Positions 1 to 9,580 are shown, numbered from the stretch's first letter. The stretch: DNA of 64,000 nucleotides from JAJEFO01 sp965221845 (GCA_965221845.1 OZ244919.1:2418001-2482000); one strand, 5' to 3'. Notes: generated from the sequence alone by a model not told the origin. A program made the numbers and translations.

Positions 1-609
1 GCGTATTTCGGCGACGTTGTTGGATGCACTGCGATGACCGCCGACGGCGTTGAATTCGTCGAAGAGGCAGACGCCGCGGCGTTTCGCCGTCTCGTCGAAT
101 GCGAGACGCAGCTTGGCCGTCGTCTCTACCATGAAGCGCGTGATCAGCGCCTCCAGGCGGATAACGAACAATGGCAACTTCAGGGTGCCGGCCAGCGCCT
201 CGGCGGCCATCGTCTTCCCCGACCGCGGCGGCCCGACGAACAGGATACGCCGGCTTGGAGTCTTGCCGTGCTCGCGAAACCGGTTCCTGCGCGCCTGTTC
301 ACGAACCAGGTCGTCAAGCCCGGCCCGTAGCGGAACGTTCAGCACGACATCATCGAGACGGTGACAGGACCTGCGCAACTCTATCAGGTCAACGAGATCG
401 CCGCGTGGCGTCGCGAACGGAACGGCGACGGTCTGCCCACGACCGGGCGGGGTGCGCGCCTTCTCCACGGCGTTCCGGAGATCCTGCGCCAGGCTGCCGC
501 GTCCCTGGCGCGCCTCAGCCGCCGCCTGGAGCGCGATGGTGAAGAACCGCTCCTCGTCACCCGCGGCCCTGCTGCGCAGCATCGCAAGTATTTGCTTGGC
601 ACTGGACAC
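1..609 (-). CDS. AAA+ ATPase, N-terminal part (runs off left edge)
   Basis: The reverse strand encodes an AAA+ ATPase that continues beyond position 1. A GTG at 609 gives a start reading MSSAKQILAML; an internal ATG lies at 580-582. About 90 residues of helical N-terminal region lead to a Walker A motif, GPPRSGKT, and then a Walker B-like stretch, CLFDEFNAVGG. The N-terminus resembles the ATPases that, from family knowledge, are often encoded just upstream of an S8 subtilisin-like protease. The partner would lie outside this window, so the pairing is inferred. Walker A has Arg-Ser where Gly-Thr is common, which need not abolish activity. The gene borders a field of transposon debris. Confidence in the AAA+ fold is high; the start and the role are less certain. 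Confidence 0.8.
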   Translation of the reverse strand, partial: MSSAKQILAMLRSRAAGDEERFFTIALQAAAEARQGRGSLAQDLRNAVEKARTPPGRGQTVAVPFATPRGDLVDLIELRRSCHRLDDVVLNVPLRAGLDDLVREQARRNRFREHGKTPSRRILFVGPPRSGKTMAAEALAGTLKLPLFVIRLEALITRFMVETTAKLRLAFDETAKRRGVCLFDEFNAVGGHRSASNNVAEIR

Positions 610-895
610 GCTCGACCGAAACCCCCTGCCTTCGCCTTCTCCCCGCGACGAGGTTGCCGTTTGCTGCCTGGGCCGCAATTCGAATTCCGTGCCGTGCGAC
701 ACCATGGCCTTGGATCATGATCCCTGCCCTTCCCGCGCAGGCGTCGCCCCCGGTTCCGGCGAACGTCTCGCCTTCAGATCCGCAACCGGATCCGGCCGCC
801 GCCTCCAGCGCCGCAATCCGCCCGCTGAACGCGCTCACGCTGGAGATCTCGGCACAGGAACCGGGAATCAGCTCGAGTCATGAGCGGCGTGGCGA

Positions 896-1183
896 TCACG
901 GTCGTGGCGCCCTGGCCGCGGTCCAGTCCCCGGGCAGCCGCCTGCGGGCGAGCGAGAGGACGCGGGAGCCGAGGTCCGGGATCGCCGTCCATGGAAGGAA
1001 CCTCGGGCCGGGGGTCACGAGGGGCAGGTTCCGCTCCCGCCGCCCCGGCGTCCATCCGATGAAGGCGTCGCGGAGCGCGAGCCGCCACGCGGCGGCGGAG
1101 AAACCGAGCATGGCCAAGCGGCGGCCGTTGCGGTCATGGACCGACTGGCACATGCCTGAAACTGCCTCGACAGCGCGGCGCAC
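896..1183 (-). pseudogene. DUF4338 (DruA-like) fragment
   Basis: About 90 codons read like the middle of a DUF4338/DruA-type domain: a FSAAAWRLALRDAFIGW stretch, then RFLPW and LGSRVLSLARRRLPGDW. The match has no intact start and ends abruptly near 900 in unrelated sequence. A second fragment with the same LAS-VL-type motif lies on the opposite strand from about 1390, so two copies seem to have been broken and inverted against each other. In this window the domain belongs with transposase debris, so a transposon origin is more likely than a defence gene. Assignment is by motif memory only. Confidence 0.5.
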
Positions 1184-1389
1184 GCCGGTCTTCCCGGTCG
1201 TTCGCGGACACGCTTACAGTACGGCAAAACGGAACCGCAATCACGAGCCAAGTTGAACTGCACCCGGGCAATCCAGCGTACAAATCATGCGGTCACGCCT
1301 CAAGTCGTCGTCGAAGCGCCGATCCCCGCGATCACGGCAGAAAGCTCGAGAACGCCGCCCCGACCCAACGGGCCGCGCTGCCATCCTTG

Positions 1390-2672
1390 ATCAGGTGTAC
1401 GGTCTACGGTCTCGCGTCGGAGGTCCTGCGCATGGCGGCGGCGCGGGTGGCGGACGACTGGGAGGCCCAGTATTCGGTCCGTCCCGTGGCGGCCTACACC
1501 CACGTCGGCCCGGAGCACAGCGGATACTGCTACCACCGGGCCGGCTGGACCATCGCCGGGCGCGGCAGCGGGCGGCGGGCCGCGGCCGGCACGGTGCGCG
1601 TCCTGGCGCTGGAGGAGGGCTGGCGCGAGACGCTGCACGGGATGCGGCGCCGCCCCGTCGGCGCCCCGTCGGCGCGCTGGCGGGCGCCTATGACGGCGCG
1701 GACGGCATGGACTGGGCGGAGCGGGAGTACGGGCGCTCCGGCCACACCGACGGGCGGATACGGCGGCGGATCTTTGACATGGGCAGGGCGTGGCTGGAGA
1801 ACATGGGCGGGGAGCTGCCTGTCATCTTCCCGGTGAAGGCCGCGAAAACGGCCGCGTGCAGGCTGCTGTCGAACCCGGGGGTGACCATGGAGCACATTCT
1901 GGGGCCGCACTTCGAGGCGACCGCTGCCGCGGCGAGCCCGTCGTCCTGACCATACAGGCCATACAGGACACCACTCAACCACACCAGCCTGGAGGCGACG
2001 GAGTGCCTGGCGGAGCTGGGCGGCGGTGGCAGGGGCAGCGCCGGCCTGCTGGCCCACGCCGGGCTGGCGGTGACGGCGGAGGGCCGGCCGCTGGGCCTGT
2101 TCGCCATGGACGCGGCCTTCCGCGACGCCCCGGAGGACGACAGCGCCCGCTGGATCGACGGGCTGGACCGCGCCCGGGAGCTCTCCGCCGCCTGCCCGGA
2201 CACGCGGGTGGTCTCCGTCTGCGACCGCGAGGGCGACTTCTGGCAGCTCCTCGACAGGGCGGCGACGCGCTGCTGGTGCGCGCCAGCCGGTCGGCGAAGC
2301 AGCGGGTGATGGTGGAGGACGGCGGGGAACGGTGCCTGTGGGAGCCCGCGGCGGCCCTGCCCGCCATCGCGGTGTCGGATCTGGCGATCCCGGCCTCCGG
2401 AGGCCCGAGGGCCCGAAAGGAGCGCACCGCCCGCCTGGAGATACGGGCGGCGGAGGTCACGGTGATGCCACCCAGGTAGGAGGAGAGGCGCACGGAGCCG
2501 CTGGCCATGCGCGCCGTCTCCGCCACCGAGACCGACGCCCCGGACGGCGCGGAGCCGCTGCACTGGCTGCTGCTGACCACCGAGCGGCCGGCCGAAGGGG
2601 AGGCCGACGCCGTCCACGCCGCGGAGGTGCTGGACTGGTACAGGAAAAGGTGGACCGTGGACAACTTCCCAT
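1390..2672 (+). pseudogene. DUF4338-Tn5-like (IS4-type) transposase, multiply frameshifted
   Basis: Reading the plus strand with several frame changes gives one long transposase. It begins with a DUF4338 tail (GYCYHRAGWTIAG near 1530), then a Tn5-like DNA-binding part (DWAEREYGRS and ACRLLSNPGVTMEHIL, 1710-1920). The catalytic-like part follows (GLFAMDAAFRDAPEDDSARW near 2100 and VVSVCDREGDFW near 2210) and ends at WYRKRWTV near 2660. Frame changes fall near 1680, 1940, 2265 and 2480. The YREK-type end is missing because the sequence switches at about 2672 to the tail of a recombinase gene on the other strand. It cannot make a functional protein. Confidence 0.7.
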
Positions 2673-2682
2673 TACACTGCCC

Positions 2683-3729
2683 CTATAGTGTTTGAAGGTC
2701 CGCTCCGGCCGCGATCCTGAAGTCCGGCATCGGCCTGCCGTCCTTCTCCGACCGAGGCGCTTCGCGCCATTTGCGGATGGACTCGAACGTGTCGCCGGCC
2801 GCGTGAACCAGCCAGATCCTTGATCCGCTTTCGCCCTTGCTCCGGCAGGCCACCTTTCGGGCGCTGATCCTGCCGGCGTGGATCCATCTGTACAGCGTCG
2901 GCTTGCGTATGCCGGCCCTTTCGGCCATCTCGTCCATGGTCCACTCGTCGGGGCGGCGTTCGGCGGGCACGGACCGGCCCCGCCTGCCCGTGCGCCGGAC
3001 TGCTCCCGTCCGGTCCGCGAGACCGGCCACCATGCCCGCGTTGAACCGGCTCTTCCTGGGCGGCTGCAGGCCTTCCCCGTTCAGGATCCCGGCAATCTCG
3101 GCATGATTGCGGCCCTCCTCCTTCAGGGCGCGGATCCGCGCGCGGAGTTCCGGCCAGCAGCTCAGCTGGCGGGCCTCCCGCACCGGACGGCGGATCTCCG
3201 CCCGGGGCCGCGCGCCGCCGTGCCAGAGGATCCCGACCTCGACCCGCTCGCTGTCACCGACGACGGTCGCGGTCACCCGGTCGACCATCAGTCGGAGGAG
3301 CGCCGCCTTCTCCGGCGTCTCCAGGCGGCCGCCCTCCCACAGCCCCGAAATCCCCGCCGCCGCGCGGCGGACCGCGTCCCGCTCCTCCGGCGAGAGCCGG
3401 GCGGGGCGCTCCCGCAGGAACCGGCCGTGGGCCTCGCCCAGCCTCCGCCGTCCGGCCAGGGCCGCCTCCCACCTGTCCTCCAGCTCCTGCGCGACCAGCC
3501 GGTTGGCGCAGTCCGCCGAACGCCAGGCGCGCTCGCAGGCGGCCACGTCCAGGTCGGCGCGCTCCAGGCGGAGACGCCACCGCTCGCGCGCCGCCGACCG
3601 CTCCCCTTCGGCGGCGTCGATCGCCTTCAGCGAGATGCCGGCCGAGGCCTGGGAGAGCGCCTCGAGCGCCGCCCTGGAGACGAAGCTGTCGACGGGGAGG
3701 CCGGCCTTCGCGACGACGTCCGCCGCCAC
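2683..3729 (-). pseudogene. Large serine recombinase, C-terminal fragment
   Basis: This 348-residue reading frame lacks the serine recombinase catalytic domain and starts abruptly inside the region that follows the zinc ribbon. The long charged helical part (residues about 30-110) and the WPELRARIRALKEEGRNHAEI helix region match the C-terminal half of large serine recombinases (resolvase/invertase superfamily). Near the end, a second helix-turn-helix reads EMAERAGIRKPTLYRWIHAG, as in MerR/excisionase-type DNA-binding domains. At its 5' end the frame meets plus-strand transposon sequence at about 3726, so the front was lost by rearrangement. No activity is expected. Confidence 0.7.
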
Positions 3730-4146
3730 AGCTTCTGCTGCGACGACTGCCGTCTCCGGAAGACTCCGCCCTCAGTGCGCTTCTTCGGAAGGAGGTACAG
3801 GGTTGCGCCGGTGTTCCTGGCGGCGAGCCTGATGATCCTGAGCGGCAGCGCTCCCGTCGAGACGGCCAGCCGCATCTGGGGGATTCCGGCGGTAACGCTG
3901 CGCCGATGGCGCCTGTGGTGGCGGGAGGGCTTCCCGGCGACGGCGGAATGGCGGTGCAAGCGGGGCGAGCTGGCCTGTCTGCCGGACGAGCCGCCGCCCG
4001 TCTTCCTGGCGCGCTCGGTCCGGGGCCGGTCTGAGCGCTCCCGGCTGCTGCGGAGCCTTGCCTGGCTCATGCCGTGGACCGGACATTGCGGAATCGGCGA
4101 TGGCCGGGCCCGGCCCGCAGAGAGTGTTCCTGTCGCGATGGCATAG
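3726..4146 (+). pseudogene. Transposon accessory zinc-finger/HTH protein, 5'-truncated
   Basis: The plus strand carries a fragment beginning HSFCCDDCRLRKTPPSVRFF, a short Cys-rich motif followed by a helix-turn-helix with IPAVTLRRWRLWWREGFP. I recognise this arrangement as the small first protein of two-gene transposons whose second gene is a DDE transposase; such a transposase start lies 50 bp downstream. The true start is missing because sequence upstream of about 3726 belongs to the recombinase fragment on the other strand. The frame ends at TAG near 4146. Family naming is from memory and tentative. Confidence 0.5.
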
Positions 4147-4196
4147 GGCTCCCTGCACCTGCCTCCCGTGCAAAGGGCAACGGGGAGGAAGCCATC

Positions 4197-4556
4197 ATGG
4201 CCATCACGAACGAACCGGGCGACAGGGACGGCTGGGCACGTCTGCGCTTCGCCGTCGTCGGCCCGCTCCTGGCGTCGCCGCCACCGAAGGGGCGGCTGCG
4301 GGCCGAGCTCGAACGGCTGTCGCTGCGGGACTGGGAGCATCCCGTCAGGGGCGGCAAGGTGCGGTTCTCGGTCCCGACGATCGAGCGGTGGCACTGCCGG
4401 GCGCGGTCGGCCGGGCAGGATCCGGTGCGGGCGCTGCGCCGGCGGGTGCGAAGCGACGTCGGCCGCGCGCGGCGCGTCTCGCCCCCGCTGATGGCGGCGC
4501 TGCGCGACCAGCACAGGCGGCTTGACCGTCCCGACGGCCGTACCTATTCTTGCGGC
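4197..4556 (+). pseudogene. DDE transposase, N-terminal stump
   Basis: An ATG at 4197 follows a good GGGGAGGAA ribosome site. The first about 110 residues (WARLRFAVVGPLLASPP, then VPTIERWHCRARSAGQDPV) match the N-terminal helix-turn-helix region of a DDE integrase-type transposase that partners the small protein just upstream. The transposase homology stops near ALRDQHRRLDRP, before any catalytic Asp. The frame then continues without a stop into an unrelated coiled-coil membrane protein (see 4557). The catalytic domain is absent, so this is a transposon remnant. Confidence 0.6.
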
Positions 4557-4799
4557 ATGGGCGACGCGCCGGACATCCACGAACTCACCAGGCAGGTCGC
4601 CGTCCTGAAGGAGCGCATGAAGACGATGCAGGCTGAATATCGTACGGACATCGCGAACCTGGCCAAGCATTTATCCGATCAGGAAACGCGAAGAACCGAC
4701 AGGGACGCGACCTCGCGCTGGTGGCAGACCGCCATACTGTCGGGCGTGATCGCGGCGGTGGGCGCGATCGTAACGGCCATCATTCTGGCGGCGGGCTGA
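4557..4799 (+). CDS. Small coiled-coil membrane protein
   Basis: An ATG at 4557 opens an 80-residue protein in the same frame as the upstream transposase stump. Residues about 8-45 form a charged helical or coiled-coil stretch (HELTRQVAVLKERMKTMQAE). A single hydrophobic segment, WQTAILSGVIAAVGAIVTA, sits near the C-terminus. This layout is typical of small phage-type proteins related to XhlA and of other short helix-plus-anchor proteins; no precise family is claimed. It may be made alone from the internal ATG or as a 200-residue fusion with the transposase stump. It lies 10 bp before the IS5-family element. Confidence 0.45.
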   Translation: MGDAPDIHELTRQVAVLKERMKTMQAEYRTDIANLAKHLSDQETRRTDRDATSRWWQTAILSGVIAAVGAIVTAIILAAG

Positions 4800-4841
4800 G
4801 ATCCCTTAGAGCTTGAATCATAATTCAATAATATCAATATG

Positions 4842-5692
4842 TTACGTGATTCCAGCCGCCTGGCCCCGCGCCACCCGCCGCATCAGGAACCGGCACGCCG
4901 CGAGCTGCGCCCAGGCCAGCGAGCTCTCCAGCGTCCGCTCGAAGTCCTTCGCCAGACGCCGGCACCGCGACATCCACGCAAACGTCCGCTCCACCACCCA
5001 GCGGCGGCACAGGACCGTGAAGCCCCTTGTTTCCCTGGGCCGCTGGACGATCTCGACGATCGACCCCAGGCCGTGCGCCGCCAGCGCGGCCTCGAGCTTC
5101 GGACCCGCGTAGCCGCCGTCCGCCCACAGCTTCGTCACCTGCGGCGCCTTCTCCAGCATCGCCAGGATGACGGCCGGCGCCCCGTCCCGGTCCTGCACGT
5201 CCGCCTCGTGCACCCGGAGCGCGATCGGGAACCCCTCGACGTCCACCGTCAGGTGCCGCTTCCTGCCCTTGACCTTCTTGCCCGCGTCGCAACCCGCCGG
5301 CCCGCCCGCCTCCGTCGTCTTCACCGACTGGCTGTCGATCGCGGCCGCCGTCGGCCCGCCCGCCTCCGTCGTCTTCACCGACTGGCTGTCGATCGCGGCC
5401 GCCGTCGGCTGCGCGTCGCGCCCCGCCTGCGCGCGGCCCGGCGTGCGCAGCGCGTCCAGCATCCGTTCCAGGACGCCGTTGTCGCGCCACGCGCAGGAGT
5501 GGTTCTGGACGGTCGCAGAGGGCGGAAGCACTTGGGAACCGCGCGCCACTGGCATCCCGTGGCCAGCATGTACTGGATCACGTTGAAGGCCTCCCGGAGA
5601 TCGGTCGTCGTGCGGCGGCCCAGCCTTGACGGCGGCGGAAGCAGCGGCGCGATCACCGCCCGTTCCTCGCGGGCGGTCTCGTCCCAGGCCAT
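4842..5692 (-). pseudogene. IS5-family transposase, frameshifted
   Basis: An ATG at 5692 starts MAWDETAREERAVIAPLLPP, a typical IS5-family N-terminus. The frame is correct to GCQWRAVPK near 5530; the rest (DNGVLERMLDALR, then DSQSVKTTEAGG and the C-terminal RRWVVERTFAWMSRCRRL) lies in another frame, so one base appears to have been lost near 5527. The DSQSVKT motif contains the first catalytic Asp. A 54-bp tandem duplication doubles that motif. Both lesions indicate an inactive gene. The missing promoter side was carried off by the IS30 insertion. Confidence 0.75.
5299..5406 (-). repeat. 54-bp tandem duplication inside IS5 transposase
   Basis: Positions 5299-5352 and 5353-5406 are direct copies of a 54-bp unit. 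Each encodes TAAAIDSQSVKTTEAGGP on the minus strand. The duplication is in frame, so it adds 18 residues and a second copy of the first catalytic Asp region rather than shifting the frame. No divergence between the copies is apparent by eye, which suggests a recent event. Confidence 0.85.
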
Positions 5693-5765
5693 CGTGTCCT
5701 CCGGATTGTGTCTGACAGGGAAATGCCACATCTGGGGGGAGGCCATCCACATTTTAGGTCGCCGC

Positions 5766-7064
5766 TTCCACTCCGAAGTGCAACATCAGCCAGCGAGGGG
5801 CGAAGCCCGAGCGGCGGCGGTCCCTTCACCGGGAGGCGTAGCCAGTCTTCCGGGGCGGTGCAAGCCCTGCCGGGCGCTGTCCGCGGCCCGCCGGACGCAG
5901 GGAGGGCGGAGCCCGACCGGAGGACGGCGGGCCGCGGACAGCGCGCATCTCCCCTCGGAGCCGCCCCCGGCGGCCCCGGAACGGCCCCCTCAGGGCGGCT
6001 GCGCCTGGTGGAAGGCCTCGGACGGGGTGAGGTAGCCCAGCGCCTTGCGCGGCCGCGCGTTGAGGCGGTCCTGGACGGCCTGCACCTCTGCGTCCGTCAC
6101 CTTGCGGAAGTCCGTGCCCTTCGGGAACCACTCCCGCACCAGCCCGTTCACGTGCTCGTTCAGGCCGCGCTCCCAGGAGTGGTACGGGCGCGCGAAGAAG
6201 AACCCCGCGCCCAGCGCCTCGGCCACCCTGGCATGGCCCGCGAACTCCTTGCCGTTGTCCGCGGTGACCGTGTGCACGGGGAGAGGGCCCAGCATGCCGG
6301 TCATGGCCGAGCCGACCGCGTCCGCCGTCTTCCTTTCGACCCTTTCGAGCAGGGTGTACTTGGACGCCCTGTCCACCAGCGACACCAGCGCGCCGCCGGT
6401 GCCCTTGCCGTTGATTCGTGTCGGCCTCCCGGTCGCCGACCCGCTCCTTCGCCTCCACGACGTCCGGGCGCTCGGAGATGTCCACCCGGCCCGGGATGCG
6501 GCCGCGGCCCGCGTGGGCCCCGCCCTTCCAGTTCGGCTTCTTCCCGCGGCGGCGGAGATGCCGCCAGAGACCGCCGCCGGCCTTCCGGTCGGCGTGGATG
6601 CGCTCGTAGATCCACTGACGCCCCGCCATCGGCTCGCCCTCCTTGCGGAGGCGCCCGCTGACCTGCTCGGGGCTCCAGCCCTCGGCCAGCCGCTCCTCCG
6701 CCATGCGCCACAGCTCCGGCGTCATCTTGCGCGCCACCGACGAGGCCGCGCTGCGGCGCCTGTCCGCCTTGCGCTGGGCCTGCTTGTGGCGGTAGCCGCG
6801 CCTGCCGGAGTTGCGCCGCACCTCGCGCCAGACCGTCGTGCGGTCGCGGCCGAGCTGGCGGGCGATCGCCGGGCCGGAAAGCCCGCTTTTCCTCAGGGCG
6901 TGGATCTGGCAGCGTTCCGCATAGGTCAGGTGGCGATGGCCCTCGGGCATGACAGTCTCCTTGCTTCATCACAGGGACTGTCGTCGCCGCCTGGCCGATT
7001 CGCAACATCATGTGTCGCCGAACGACCAGGAACACTGCATCAGGTGTTGCACTTCAGAGTGGAA
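5766..7064. mobile_element. IS30-family element
   Basis: Terminal inverted repeats of about 19 bp are visible: TTCCACTCCGAAGTGCAACA at 5766 and its near-perfect reverse complement ending at 7064, with one C/T difference. The element carries an IS30 transposase gene on the minus strand (5990-6950). It lies between the end and the transposase start of an IS5-family element. No clear 2-3 bp target duplication could be fixed by eye. Confidence 0.75.
5990..6950 (-). pseudogene. IS30-family transposase, frameshifted
   Basis: The ATG at 6950 begins MPEGHRHLTYAERCQIHALR, an IS30-type N-terminal helix-turn-helix. The integrase core continues to GDREADT near 6415. There one extra base shifts the frame, and the remainder (SLVDRASKYTLLERVERKT, then TADNGKEFAGH and PYHSWERGLNEHVNGLVREW) reads in another frame to the stop at 5990. 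The TADNGKEF and NEHVNG motifs are the IS30 catalytic signatures. The usual GDWEAD has also changed to GDREAD. Unless the shift is translationally corrected, the protein is inactive. Confidence 0.8.
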
Positions 7065-7442
7065 CGGGGGGTCAAGCTCTTATCACGGACGCGATATGAA
7101 GGACGGCTTCCCGGCGCTCCGGCCGCTGAAGGGTTTTCTTCCTTTCGCCGTCATGGCCGGGCTGTGCGGCTGCGCCCAGCCCGCCCTCGACATCACGGAG
7201 CCTTCGGCACGCCACGAGGCGGCGGTCGCCGGAGTCCTCGAATCGAGTCCCTCTCCGTCCCGGGAACTGGCCCGCGCCGAAATGACGCCAGCGGTCAATC
7301 GTGTCCTGCCGCGGGTCCGGCGCTCGGCGCACCGGATATGCGTCGGCCTGGAGCTGCCGGAGGAACGGTGCCGCCTCATGGGCACGGCGCGGGTCAATGT
7401 ATATACCGACAGCCCACGGATCAACGCCTACGCGGACCACCG

Positions 7443-9066
7443 CAGCAATTCCCGACAGCCTGACCGTCGGTGCGCGAAGGCGCGGTCATGGCGGACGGCA
7501 GTTCCGTGTGCGCACGACCGGCGGCCGGGCGGCGGCCCGGGATCGTGGCGTTGCCGGCGAAGGGCGGGATCGGGGCCGTCCGGGCGTGGCCGGGGCGGTC
7601 ACGGCCCGGCACGGACGGGCCGGCATGGTCCTCCTTGCCAGGCTCTCCCGCGAGCGCGCGGCAGGGGTCTTCCAGTCCCGGAAGACGAAGGTCCGGCCGG
7701 TTCCCGCATCCGGTCCCGGAGGCAGGGGATGCGTTCCTGACGTTCCCGCGCCCGTCCGAACGGCGGGCAGCAGTGCCGCCGCACCGGTCGATCAGGAAGG
7801 CGGGCATGGCGAGCGTCATGAAGACGCCCCATGGGCGGTTTCCGCCATGGCCGGAGCCGTGCCCGAAGCTGCAGCCCTCCCGCGTCCCGGTGCCCGGAAC
7901 GTCTCGTTCCCGGTCGCCCGCCTGCGGCGGCCGCACCGCATGACGGACACGCCGCGTCCCGGACGGGCGGGAGGTCGGCGGCCCGCGAGAACCTCCGGAC
8001 CCTCCCTTTCGTGCCGGTCTCCCCGCATCCGGGCATGTCGGTCTTCAGGCCGAAGTTCGCGTCGTCGGCCGGCAGGCCGCGGTCCCGTTCGAAGCGGTGC
8101 ACGATGCCGGTCTTCCCGTCGCGCCTCTCCCATGTCTCCTTCGTCCCGCTGGCATCGAGCCAGCCGGACGGCGGCCCGTGGTCGCCCGGCTTCGCGCCCG
8201 GGACGGGCGGAAGCCCTTCTCCGCTCACGAAGCCTGACGTGCGGGCCGCCGGCCGCCGGCCCGTCCCCGGCGCCGGCCGCCCTCCCGTGTGCGGACGCTC
8301 CCGGCGGAGGTCCCCGGCGAGCCGCCTCAAGGCGTTCCGCTCGCAGTCGTTCCTCCTCCTGCCGTCCTCGTTCCGGACCGGCTCCGGGGCCGGCGGGAAC
8401 GCCTCGGCGTGGTCGGGACGGACGGTCGCCGCGCCCGGAGCCTGACGGCAGGAGGTCCTCGACCCGTCGCGGCGGGTCCTGACGCGGGCGGCGCCTGCAG
8501 ACGGCCCTGTGCGAGGAGCGGCGGCCGGTCCCGTCCGCCGGGACCGGGAGACGCCCGCCGGACGCCGCCCAGCCCTCGAGGACCTTCCCGCGCTGCAGGG
8601 CGGCGTGGACGCCCCCGGACCGCAGCGGCGGAGGCCGCGGGGGCCGGCCCCGTCGAGCCGCTCGCGCATCCGCGTGTCCGACGGCGCCTTCCCCACGCCG
8701 AAGAGCGAGCGCAGGTTCCGCGCCTGGACCGGATCCTCGCCGCCCCGCACCTGCCGGCCGGACTGCAGAAGCGACGGGATCCCGGGCGAGAAGACCGCGA
8801 GCCCCGACGTCAGGCCTACCGGAAGGCTGAAGTCGCGCGTGACGGTCGGGTCGGGGATGCGGTCGAAGCATGCACGCACGGCGCGAAGCACGGCCCTGGC
8901 ATCGACGGATGCCTGCGAAAGGAATCTCCGGACATCTGCTGTCCGGCCTTTGCCTGTCTGGCCGCGGCAAGGCCGATTCGGCGGGAAAGGTCTGTGACAG
9001 GAAAATTCGTGGCTGCCGTGCAACCAGATGACAACAAACGAAAGGAAATCCTGTCGGGAATCGCTG
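7443..9066. mobile_element. Decayed IS with 16-bp inverted repeats and 9-bp target duplication
   Basis: The element begins CAGCAATTCCCGACAG at 7443 and ends with CTGTCGGGAATCGCTG at 9066; the two ends match at 15 of 16 positions. GGACCACCG is directly repeated at 7434-7442 and 9067-9075. The interior holds a heavily frameshifted transposase on the minus strand. The family is uncertain: the transposase resembles those filed under ISNCY or IS4-like groups. Confidence 0.8.
7480..8935 (-). pseudogene. Transposase (ISNCY/IS4-like), degenerate
   Basis: The minus strand of the insert reads as a transposase only if frames are changed repeatedly. The N-terminal part is clear: FLSQASVDARAVLRAVRACF, then PGIPSLLQSGRQVRGGEDPV and LFGVGKAPSDTRMRERLDG. 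Later pieces include KETWERRDGKTGIVHRFERD and the C-terminal FLIDRCGG. Several aromatic or aliphatic positions I would expect in the family appear as Arg, Cys or Pro. Boundaries are approximate and no product is expected. Confidence 0.6.
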
Positions 9067-9580
9067 GGACCACCGCGACGAGGTGGGCATGTTCGGGGGG
9101 CTTGTCGGGCGCATGGGCACTGACGGGGAGATCGCCGCCGTCCTGGCGCACGAGTTCGCCCATGTCATGTACGGCCATGTACGGAAAAAGACCGGCAACG
9201 CGCTTGTCGGCGCGGGGATCGCCGGAGGCATTATGGCGGGCCTCGCGGCCGCCAGCGGCGCGGCGCTGGACCCTGACGGCTACGAGCAATGGATGGAGAT
9301 CGGCGCCGAGATCGGCAGCCGCGCCTACAGCCCAGCCATGGAGATCGAGGCTGACCGTACCGCCATATACATCCTCAAGGGAGCCGGGTTCCCGCCGGTC
9401 GCGATGCGCGACAGCATCGTCAGGATGACCCGGATGGACCTTCGGGCGGAGGCGCACGCGACTGGCGGGACGGGGAAGGTCGGCTGGCTTGAGACCCACC
9501 CGAGCGACGACCGCCGGATCGCGCACATCCTCGCAGCCATCGAGGACGCCGGATCTGGGGTGCCGCTCAGGCGGCGATGA

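Larger units (their letters stand above)
4809..7079. mobile_element. IS5-family element containing a nested IS30-family element
   Basis: The element starts with GAGCTTGA at 4809 and ends with TCAAGCTC at 7072-7079. It is flanked on both sides by TTA (4806-4808 and 7080-7082), the TNA duplication expected of part of the IS5 family. The IS5 transposase gene occupies 4842-5692 on the minus strand. Its promoter-side end is split by an IS30-family element at 5766-7064, leaving only about 15 bp of IS5 sequence at the right. The right end, read inward, is GAGCTTGACC, which also matches the terminal repeat of the 98-bp element behind clpB (18709-18806). Confidence 0.7.
7096..9580 (+). pseudogene. M48-family metalloprotease lipoprotein, split by an IS
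   Basis: The 5' part (7096-7442) encodes a lipoprotein signal (FAVMAGLCGC) and the start of a peptidase M48 domain, ending VYTDSPRINAYADH. The 3' part (from 9076) resumes RDEVGMFGGLVGRM and contains the HEFAH zinc motif and EIEADRTA third-ligand helix, ending with LETHPSDDRR. Removing the insert and one copy of the 9-bp target duplication leaves exactly 284 codons in frame. The intact gene therefore encoded a 283-residue periplasmic or outer-membrane-anchored zinc protease of the BepA/LoiP kind. As it stands the gene is disrupted. Confidence 0.85.
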
